Below, in pieces: positions 16,227 through 23,122 of a stretch of 64,000 bases of DNA. The position numbers were made by a program, and so were the translations under genes. The stretch comes from an uncultured Collinsella sp. Lineage in GTDB: Bacteria > Actinomycetota > Coriobacteriia > Coriobacteriales > Coriobacteriaceae. Positions within the stretch are counted from its first letter, which is position 1; every line of letters begins with the position of its first letter. The notes beneath the pieces are model-generated. The model did not search any database, had not been told where the DNA came from, and worked only from the letters and a program-made list of their open reading frames with translations. The stretch is taken from contig CABUDI010000001.1 of NCBI GenBank assembly GCA_902490305.1, forward strand, positions 62,001-126,000, read 5' to 3'.

Positions 16227-17336
16227 TTACGCTGGCTTGAGCCCAAAGCACGCTCGAAGCGTATTCAGCAGAGCATCTTGCCTCTTTCGACGAGCCTCTA
16301 CGCGATTCTGATATCGCTTACCCATACGCTGGTGGATGCGCCATGCGAGCGCTTCCATCGCTTCCATGTCGCGGAGCATTTCGTTGTTGACCGTCGCGAC
16401 CTCGATTCCCATAGTAATCAAGCCCGTGTTGCGCTTTTCATCATGGATACGTCCCCTCCGGGAGGAATGACCCAGCTCACCGTTGTATTCCAGGTCAAAC
16501 CGGGCTGCTTCCTGATACGCATCGCAAACTGCATGCGGCATCCCCGAGATTGCCTGCGCGCGGTCATCGAACTCAATCTTGTAGTCGGTCTTAAAGGGAC
16601 CGCAGGCAAATCCGCCATAGGAAAACGGAAGCGAAAACAGAGCGAGCATGATGCACTCCATGGGCGAGCGCAAGTTTTCTGACAAGTAGGGACACAGACG
16701 CTGCAGTTTTTTGGCCGCATTCCCCTTGCATACCGCGAGGTAATCTGCCAGACGATCGGGCGTCAGCACCGGCTCAACCTCAAAGTAGCCCACGTCTGCT
16801 GGCTGGTCCTTGTCCTTTGCAAGCTTATTCGTAACGGGCGAGGTGTAGGGAGGCAGATACTTCCCGCGGTCACTCAGCGAAATCTTAGAGCACAGCTCCT
16901 GAGCCAGGGCAAATGCCTGGATGCAGCCGACCTCGCGCGCAACGGCAACACAAAGGGCCTCGGGAGATAGACTGTACACCCCCGGTTCCACCTCTAGAAT
17001 CGAGCCGACGGGCAACCCGGAGCATACGGACCAGCCCACGCTAGGCATGCGGCGGCGCTGCGCCGCAGATCCCACCAGCAAGCAAAGATCTTCTTGCACC
17101 TCGCCGCTTGCGGCCCCAATCCGCACCAAGTCGGGAAGATAGATGTCCTCGGTCGAGGGCGACGACGTGCGCAGCACATGGCGCTCTTCATCGGGATCAA
17201 GGTCCCTCCAGCTTATGTAGCCCATCTGCCGGCGCTCGGAGCGCATCATGCGTAGCGCCGAGGCGCCTGTTAGGATTACGGAAGCCGCTAGCTGTTCGCT
17301 TGTCGGCTCGTTGCGCCGCTCAATCTTCACTGCCAC
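16227..17336 (-). CDS. Unknown protein with DUF559/PDDEXK-like C-terminus
   Basis: This 369-residue soluble protein has no recognised N-terminal domain. The C-terminal part (residues about 280-350) contains FDLEYNGELGHS, then a run with DEKRNTGLITMGIEV, an acidic and basic arrangement like that of very-short-patch/DUF559 nuclease folds often seen in actinobacterial hypothetical proteins. The GTG at 17336 follows GGGGTGG and begins 11 bp after the comF stop codon, so it is read with comF. Function is not established; a DNA-related role is only suggested by the comF linkage. Confidence 0.5.
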   Translation of the reverse strand: MAVKIERRNEPTSEQLAASVILTGASALRMMRSERRQMGYISWRDLDPDEERHVLRTSSPSTEDIYLPDLVRIGAASGEVQEDLCLLVGSAAQRRRMPSVGWSVCSGLPVGSILEVEPGVYSLSPEALCVAVAREVGCIQAFALAQELCSKISLSDRGKYLPPYTSPVTNKLAKDKDQPADVGYFEVEPVLTPDRLADYLAVCKGNAAKKLQRLCPYLSENLRSPMECIMLALFSLPFSYGGFACGPFKTDYKIEFDDRAQAISGMPHAVCDAYQEAARFDLEYNGELGHSSRRGRIHDEKRNTGLITMGIEVATVNNEMLRDMEAMEALAWRIHQRMGKRYQNRVEARRKRQDALLNTLRACFGLKPA

Positions 17337-17346
17337 AAAACCACCC

Positions 17347-18153
17347 CTACCAAACGCGTGCGATAGCAAGACCATCGACTGCCGCGGCGCCGGCACGCTT
17401 GAGCTCCGCCGAGGCCGCTGCCATGGTCGCGCCCGTGGTAATGACATCGTCGACGAGCAGCAGGCGGCGGCCGCGCACATCCTCGACCGTCTCGTACATA
17501 CCCCGAGCGTGTTCCCGGCGCTCATCGCGACCGAGCTCGCGCTGGTCACCATGGCCGTACTTAACGAGGGCGTCGAGCAGCGGCACGCCCGAAAGATCGC
17601 AAAACGAACGCGCGATTGCTTCCATATGGTCGAACCCACGCCGCCGAAACGCCGCCGCAGTCGCGGGCACAAATACCACCGCGTCGGCGCCGGACAGCAC
17701 ACCGCCTAAGCGATCGGGGGCTGCCGCCTGGGCATGCAAGGCAGTGTCGTAGAGTAGCTCCGCCAGATACGGTGCCAGGCGGCGCTCGCCCGCATCCTTG
17801 TACGCCCTGATGATGCGCGGCAGCGGATGTGCGTAGACGGCACACGCCAGGCAGCGATCGAGCGCCTCGGCCATTGCCGAAGACGTGCCCTCGACCGAAC
17901 ACTCGGTGCACAGCAAATCCCCAAACGGGGCGCCACATCGGATGCAGCTATGGCACGGATCGATGAGCGCGAGCGATGCCAGACAATCCTGGCAGATCAA
18001 CGCACCGGAACGCTCGCAGCCAGCGCATCGCGTGGGCGACAACGCCTCGAGCGCCTCGTACGTCGCGCGCTCGGCAAACGGTAGCAATTCGTCCGCAAAC
18101 GGTAGGACGCCTGCCCCCTGCAAGCGAGTCAATACGTTCAGATGTCTCTTCAT
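17347..18153 (-). CDS. comF: ComF-family phosphoribosyltransferase-like protein
   Basis: This 268-residue protein has an N-terminal zinc module with CxxC pairs (CAGC, CQDC, CIRC, CTEC, residues about 43-85) and a C-terminal phosphoribosyltransferase fold with the PRPP loop LLLVDDVITTGAT near residue 232. ComF is needed for DNA uptake in competent bacteria, acting after entry at the membrane. No other competence gene is visible. The ribosome site GGGAGGG lies inside a stem of a perfect 11-bp hairpin (18158-18191), which may limit translation. Confidence 0.85.
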   Translation of the reverse strand: MKRHLNVLTRLQGAGVLPFADELLPFAERATYEALEALSPTRCAGCERSGALICQDCLASLALIDPCHSCIRCGAPFGDLLCTECSVEGTSSAMAEALDRCLACAVYAHPLPRIIRAYKDAGERRLAPYLAELLYDTALHAQAAAPDRLGGVLSGADAVVFVPATAAAFRRRGFDHMEAIARSFCDLSGVPLLDALVKYGHGDQRELGRDERREHARGMYETVEDVRGRRLLLVDDVITTGATMAAASAELKRAGAAAVDGLAIARVW

Positions 18154-18157
18154 GACA

Positions 18158-18191
18158 CAACCCTCCCTACGCGAAGGCGAAGGGAGGGTTG
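18158..18191 (-). promoter_or_regulatory. Hairpin sequestering the comF ribosome site
   Basis: CAACCCTCCCT/AGGGAGGGTTG, perfect 11-bp stem with a 12-nt loop. The ribosome site of comF lies in the stem nearest the start codon. No T-run follows on the minus strand. Confidence 0.6.
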
Positions 18192-18254
18192 TCGGTGTAG
18201 AGCCATGATACCCAAAGGTGCTGGGGTCAGGCGGGTTACATCCGCTTACGGACG

Positions 18255-19955
18255 TTATTCGCCGGCAGGCGGTTGTGGTGCGGACGAAGACGGGGTCGAG
18301 CCCTCGCCACCATCCTGGCGCGGCTTGCGGGAACGACGACGGCGACGGCGCTTTTGACCCTGGTCGGCCGAGCCCTCGCCACCGCGATTCTCGCGCGGCT
18401 CGCGCTCGTCGCGAGCGGCGCCACGCGAAGCCTTGGCAGCCGCTCCCCCGCCATCCCCGGGACGACGGCGCGTGACCTTGACCTCGCCATCCGAGACCTG
18501 ATCGGCCACGGAGGGCACTGAGGGCTTCTGTTGCGCGCCCGAGGAATGGCGACGGCGCGGACGCGGCGCGCGCTCCTCCTCGCCACGTGACTTGCCGCTC
18601 TTGTCGACAGGCGCATCGGAGGCCGAGGCGCCCTTGGAAGCGGCACCGGCCTCGCGAGCAGCTGCGGCGCGGAAGGCGTCCTCGCGCTCCTCGCTCGACA
18701 GATGACGGCGGCGGCGACGTGTGGGGTTCATGCCGCCGCCGCGATTCTGCTGCTGGGGCTGCTGAACCTCGCGCTCGCGAGAGGCGTTCTTGCCCGCGGC
18801 TGCAACCTCGGTAGCATCGCCCGAGCCCGCGCGCTTGCGACGGCGACGGCCATCGGCCGCCCCCTCGGCCTCGGGTGTCTCGGCCTTACCGCGGCCTTTT
18901 CCGCGGCCACGGCCCTCGCCCTGACCCTGACCGGCGCGAGCATCGGATTCAGCATCGCGACGACGGCGCTTGGGCATCGACGTGCCGGCCAGACGGTCGG
19001 CACTCGACAGGCCATCGCCCACATCGACGCCGTTTTCGCGATCGAGCTCCATGAGCGCCAGGCGCATCTCGGGCGACTCGATGCGCTCGAGCACGTCGCG
19101 CGTCACGCAGTCGGGGCGGCAGTTGCAGCCCTGCTCGGCGGCCTTCTTTTTGCAGCCCTCCGAGCACGTCATATCGGCTAGGTTGACCTTAAAGACTTTG
19201 CCGTTCTCCAGGCGCAGCACCAGCTGCTCACGCGGCGTGTCATACTCCTGGATACGCGCCTTGCCAAGCGGCGTATCGATGAGCGTCTTCTTTTTGGGCG
19301 CACGGCTCTTAAAGTCCTTGTAGGCCTCGAACTCGTAGCGCAGGCAGCACATCAGACGACCGCACACGCCGCTGATCTTGGAGGAATTGAGCGGCAGGTC
19401 TTGCTCTTTTGCCATGCGAATCGAGACGGGCTCAAACTGTCCGCCAAAGCGCGTGCAGCAGAGTTCCTGTCCGCACTGGGCATAGCCGCCCACCAGGCGG
19501 GTCTCGTCGCGCACGCCGATCTGGCGCATGTCGACGCGAATGTGCAGCGTCGAGGACAGATCCTTGACGAGCTTGCGAAAATCGACGCGCTCCTCGGCCG
19601 CAAAGTAGAACACGGCCTTCTCGCCGCCAAACAGGTACTCGACGCCCACCGGCTTCATCTCGAGGTCGAGCTCCTTGACCAGGCGGCGGAAGTCGACCAT
19701 GGCCTCGTCGCCCTGGATGGCCAGGTCGTCGGCAAGCTGGAGGTCGATGTCGCTCGCCACGCGCAGCACGGGCTTGAGCGGCTGACCGATCTCGTCTTGC
19801 GGCACCTCAAAGGGATCGGCCGTGACCAGGCCAATCTCGGTTCCGCGCTCGGTGGAGCAAATGGCATAATCGGCCTCGAGGATATCCAGATCCTGCGGAT
19901 CGAACCACAGGTCGCGCGAGGCGTAGGTAAACTTAACGGGTACGACTAACGGCAT
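18255..19955 (-). CDS. ricT: PSP1-domain protein RicT (YaaT) with long basic C-terminal extension
   Basis: Residues 1-320 match the RicT/YaaT family, which in Bacillus joins RicA and RicF in an iron-sulfur complex affecting RNase Y. The PSP1 region and its cysteine clusters are visible (YAQCGQELCCTRFGG, GVCGRLMCCLRYE, and CSEGC with CNC). Residues 320-566 are a low-complexity tail rich in Arg, Lys, Gly, Ala and Glu with several RRRRR blocks, absent from typical 270-residue homologues. The start overlaps the holB stop by 10 bases, preserving the common tmk-holB-ricT order. The tail suggests RNA or nucleic-acid binding, which is inference. Confidence 0.87.
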   Translation of the reverse strand: MPLVVPVKFTYASRDLWFDPQDLDILEADYAICSTERGTEIGLVTADPFEVPQDEIGQPLKPVLRVASDIDLQLADDLAIQGDEAMVDFRRLVKELDLEMKPVGVEYLFGGEKAVFYFAAEERVDFRKLVKDLSSTLHIRVDMRQIGVRDETRLVGGYAQCGQELCCTRFGGQFEPVSIRMAKEQDLPLNSSKISGVCGRLMCCLRYEFEAYKDFKSRAPKKKTLIDTPLGKARIQEYDTPREQLVLRLENGKVFKVNLADMTCSEGCKKKAAEQGCNCRPDCVTRDVLERIESPEMRLALMELDRENGVDVGDGLSSADRLAGTSMPKRRRRDAESDARAGQGQGEGRGRGKGRGKAETPEAEGAADGRRRRKRAGSGDATEVAAAGKNASREREVQQPQQQNRGGGMNPTRRRRRHLSSEEREDAFRAAAAREAGAASKGASASDAPVDKSGKSRGEEERAPRPRRRHSSGAQQKPSVPSVADQVSDGEVKVTRRRPGDGGGAAAKASRGAARDEREPRENRGGEGSADQGQKRRRRRRSRKPRQDGGEGSTPSSSAPQPPAGE

Positions 19956-21073
19956 TTCAGTGCCTTCCTGATATCGAACAGCATGACCTCGATGGCCAGC
20001 TGGGGAGTAACGTTTCTGGCGATGTTGCGCTCGGCGGTTGCGACCGCCTCGAGCGCCCGCGTGGCACCCGCAACATTCGTCGCGGCGGCAAGCCGCCCGA
20101 TCGTGTCGCGCACGTCCTCGTTCACAACGTCTGCCGCCTCGTCCTGAAGCGTCAGCAGCACGTCGCGCATGAGCGTCCGCGCGCTCGCCAGCACTTCCAT
20201 GATACCCGAACGCTCGCGCGCGTTGAGTTCGCGCTTGTTGCGGTCCTCAAGCTGCTTCAATGCTCCACGCGACAGGTAGTCGGCATTTTGCTCGAGCACC
20301 TTTTCCTGCGTGGACTTGACCTCGGCGAGCGGCGCTTTAACGGCGACGATGAGTGACTTGGCGCGGCTGAGCACGTCGGCCTCGTCGGCGGCAATGAGTG
20401 AGTCGATGGCACGAACCATCTGACGGCGGGCGTCCTGGCGCTCGGCACTCTTAAGGAACTCGATACCGCGTGTGGGGCTGCCCGCCACGGCGACGGCCAT
20501 GCGACAACGCGCGATGTCCTGACCGGTGGCGCGGCTCACGGCCTGCGCGGCCGCGGTGGGCGACACCAGCCGAAACGGCACACACTGGCAGCGGCTCACG
20601 ATGGTGGGCAGCATCACGTCTGCCGAGGTGCCCAGCAGGATGAACATGACGCCCTCGGGCGGCTCCTCGAGCGTTTTGAGCAGCGCGTTGGCGGTGTTGG
20701 CGCGCAGCTGCTCGGCACGGTCGATGATGTAGACCTTGGCCTTGGCACGGATGGGCGCCAGGGGCACGTCGTCGAGTAGCTCGCGCGTCTGGGCGATGAG
20801 GTAACCCGTGGCGCTCTCGGGCGTGTAATAGTGCACGTCGGGGTGCGTGTGCCGCGCAACGCGCACGCAGCTGTCGCATGCGCCGCAGCCGTCCTGCTCG
20901 CACAGGAAGGCCTGGGCGAGCGCCCACGCGGCGTCGAGCTTGCCCGCGCCGGGCGCGCCCAAAAACAGGTAGGCGTGCGATGCGCGACCGCTGGCGACGG
21001 CATTGGTCAAAAAGTCGCGCACGCGCTCTTGGGTGTCGAGCTTGGCCAGCAGACTTGCCTGAGCGGGGGCCAT
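19946..21073 (-). CDS. holB: DNA polymerase III delta-prime subunit
   Basis: This 375-residue AAA+ clamp-loader subunit has LFLGAPGAGKLDAAWALAQAFLC (a P-loop-like segment with Lys but no following Thr/Ser, typical of delta-prime), a zinc site (CGACDSCVR), and the sensor segment LLKTLEEPPEGVMFILL. It helps load the sliding clamp at the replication fork. The ATG at 21073 immediately follows the tmk stop codon, with AGGAGG upstream, so it is translated in the same operon. Confidence 0.9.
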   Translation of the reverse strand: MAPAQASLLAKLDTQERVRDFLTNAVASGRASHAYLFLGAPGAGKLDAAWALAQAFLCEQDGCGACDSCVRVARHTHPDVHYYTPESATGYLIAQTRELLDDVPLAPIRAKAKVYIIDRAEQLRANTANALLKTLEEPPEGVMFILLGTSADVMLPTIVSRCQCVPFRLVSPTAAAQAVSRATGQDIARCRMAVAVAGSPTRGIEFLKSAERQDARRQMVRAIDSLIAADEADVLSRAKSLIVAVKAPLAEVKSTQEKVLEQNADYLSRGALKQLEDRNKRELNARERSGIMEVLASARTLMRDVLLTLQDEAADVVNEDVRDTIGRLAAATNVAGATRALEAVATAERNIARNVTPQLAIEVMLFDIRKALKCR

Positions 21074-21074
21074 G

Positions 21075-21758
21075 CTACTCGGCCTCCTGGGCAAGCGCAG
21101 CGGTGACGGCGTCCTGGGAAATGTCGAGGCCGTAGGCGCGAACCCGCTCGACCGTCTGCGCGAAGACTTCCTCGATGGACGCGGTCGCGTCGATGAGCTT
21201 TACGCGGTTTGGTTCCTCGGCGGCAATGGCGCAAAATCCCTGGTAGACGCGCTCTTGGAAGGCCATGCCCTTAGCCTCCATGCGATCTGCCGCACCACGG
21301 GCTGCCATGCGCAGCGCCGCCTGCTCGGGCGTGATGTGGTAGACGAGTGTGAGCGCCGGGTGCGTACCCGCGACGGCCAGGTTGTTGGCATCGCGCACCA
21401 TCTGACGATCGAGGCCGTCGGCAAACGCCTGATAGCAGGTCGTGGAATCGTAGAAGCGGTCGCACAGGACCACCTTGCCGGCCGCGAGGGCGGGCGCGAT
21501 AACCTCATGCACTAGCTGGGCACGGGCGGCCTCATACAGCAGCAGCTCGCAAGTGTCGCCCATCGCCGTATTGGCGGGGTCGAGCAGCAGAGCACGGATC
21601 TTTTCGCTGATGGCGGTACCGCCCGGCTCGCGCAGGCTCACAACCTGGTAGCCAGCGAGCTCGAGCGCACGGGCAAGCAGGCGCGCCTGCGTAGATTTAC
21701 CGGCGCCATCGACACCCTCGAGCGTAATGAAGCTATGTTGAGCGGGCACAAAAGCCAT
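21075..21758 (-). CDS. tmk: Thymidylate kinase
   Basis: This 227-residue kinase phosphorylates dTMP to dTDP. The P-loop GVDGAGKST is at residues 15-23, the dTMP-binding DRFYDSTTCYQ follows near residue 100, and a lid region with Arg residues (AARGAADRMEAKG) is near residue 155. It is the first gene of the tmk-holB-ricT run. The window upstream of its start holds the inverted repeat at 21861-21929. Confidence 0.94.
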   Translation of the reverse strand: MAFVPAQHSFITLEGVDGAGKSTQARLLARALELAGYQVVSLREPGGTAISEKIRALLLDPANTAMGDTCELLLYEAARAQLVHEVIAPALAAGKVVLCDRFYDSTTCYQAFADGLDRQMVRDANNLAVAGTHPALTLVYHITPEQAALRMAARGAADRMEAKGMAFQERVYQGFCAIAAEEPNRVKLIDATASIEEVFAQTVERVRAYGLDISQDAVTAALAQEAE

Positions 21759-21860
21759 GGGCGCAGCCCCTTCCTACAAGGCGCGTAAATGCAGATATAT
21801 CAACCAAGCCATGATACCCCAGTGCTCGGTGCGTCCCCAATGGCTAAAGGTGCCTTTCCA

Positions 21861-21929
21861 AAGTTGCGGTGAAATAGGGACTGATTGAAGCTCTGAGACC
21901 GCCAAACAGTCCCTATTTCACCGCAACTT
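21861..21929. repeat. 23-bp perfect inverted repeat
   Basis: AAGTTGCGGTGAAATAGGGACTG (21861-21883, read as two parts AAGTTGCGGTG and AAATAGGGACTG) is repeated in reverse complement at 21907-21929 with a 23-nt spacer. It lies in the divergent gap between tmk and the zinc-ribbon gene and has no T-run. Confidence 0.8.
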
Positions 21930-21997
21930 ATGATGGGGAATTTTGGACGCTGGGTATAATCGTCGTATTGCATTGAAATGTGGCGAAAGGAGTGGCA

Positions 21998-22981
21998 ATG
22001 TCTCGGTATTGCGCCTCGTGCGGCAAGCTTCTTGCAGATAATGCCAAGTTCTGCACCTCGTGCGGTGCACCCGTTGAGCAAACAGTCGCGAGCGATAGCC
22101 AGCCCGCTTTTGAGCAGACCGGTTCCCTCGATACGCCGCAAGCCAAGGCGGACGACCCCCTCGCCTATCGACCCGACCCCGCCGCAAGCCCCGCGGCCGT
22201 CGAGACCACGCAGCGCATACCCGTCGCGAGCGGCTCGCCCCAACAGCAGCCGGCTCCCGCATACGCGCCCGCTTCGCCACAGACCCCCGCTCCCAAAAAG
22301 AGCGGCACCGGGCCGCTTATCGCCGTTATCGTTGTGCTGGTGGCGATCATCATCGCCCTGGTCATCTTCTTTGCAATCAGACCTTTCGACAACGCCGCCA
22401 CGCAGACGGCTGCCGAGGTAGCTAAGCTGCACCATGACGTCGACGAAGATGACCTAAAGCCTCTCGGCGATCCCAACAGCCTGTACGACGATGATGACGA
22501 TGACGACGAGGATGGCGGCGAAGCAACGCTCTCCGAGCAGAACCTCTACCGCCGACTGAGCGAATACTACGACTTGCTCGAAGGCCTCGACAACTACGTC
22601 CGTGGCTGCGCGCAGAACTTCAACGGCAGCTATCTGGAAGAAGATCGCACCACCCGTCAAAATCTCGCCGACGTCGCCGAGCGCACAGAGGACACCATCG
22701 AGCAGTATTACGACATCGTCGAGGACCTGGACGTCCCGACGAGCTCTAAGAACTACAGTTCCTGGAAAGACATCGTTGCCCTGTATGACGACCTGGATCA
22801 CCGCATTGACGCAATCTGTGATGCCTGGGAGATCAGCCTGAAATACACCAAGCCTGCGGATCACAAGAATGAGATCGTGGCGCCGCTGTCGCGCGACAAC
22901 GTGGCGGGCACCAATGACAATAAGTACCGCCTAGACTTTGAGGAGCGCTACCCCGGCGCCAAACCCGTCGAAGTGAACTAG
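21998..22981 (+). CDS. Zinc-ribbon membrane protein, function unknown
   Basis: This 327-residue protein opens with a double CxxC zinc ribbon (YCASCGKLLADNAKFCTSCG), then a Pro/Ala-rich linker, one membrane helix (about residues 102-124), an acidic patch (seven consecutive Asp/Glu residues near 160) and a helical outside region (ending with ERYPGAKPVEVN). The ATG at 21998 has AAAGGAG 5 nt upstream. The helical region suggests a sensor or interaction domain; no family with known function is recognised. Confidence 0.65.
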   Translation: MSRYCASCGKLLADNAKFCTSCGAPVEQTVASDSQPAFEQTGSLDTPQAKADDPLAYRPDPAASPAAVETTQRIPVASGSPQQQPAPAYAPASPQTPAPKKSGTGPLIAVIVVLVAIIIALVIFFAIRPFDNAATQTAAEVAKLHHDVDEDDLKPLGDPNSLYDDDDDDDEDGGEATLSEQNLYRRLSEYYDLLEGLDNYVRGCAQNFNGSYLEEDRTTRQNLADVAERTEDTIEQYYDIVEDLDVPTSSKNYSSWKDIVALYDDLDHRIDAICDAWEISLKYTKPADHKNEIVAPLSRDNVAGTNDNKYRLDFEERYPGAKPVEVN

Positions 22982-23001
22982 CGCTTTGTCGTTCCCGAGC
23001 C

Positions 23002-23055
23002 GGCAGTTAGGGACGTTCCTAAACTGCCGGCAGAAAAGGAACGTCCCTAACTGCC
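23002..23055. repeat. Nested palindrome with GGGACGTTCC core
   Basis: GGCAGTTAGGGACGTTCCT (23002-23020) pairs with its reverse complement at 23037-23055. A competing inner pairing (CCGGCAGTT/AACTGCCGG) is also possible. It is one of a scattered group of similar intergenic palindromes in this window. Confidence 0.75.
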
Positions 23056-23060
23056 AGATA

Positions 23061-23100
23061 AAAAAACGAGCGAGGATCGTGGGGTCCTCGCTCGTTTTTT
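23061..23100. terminator. Bidirectional terminator
   Basis: AAAAAACGAGCGAGGA/TCCTCGCTCGTTTTTT, perfect 16-bp stem including A/T runs, between the convergent zinc-ribbon and topA genes. Confidence 0.92.
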
Positions 23101-23122
23101 AGGCAATGTTTCGACCGCGCCG

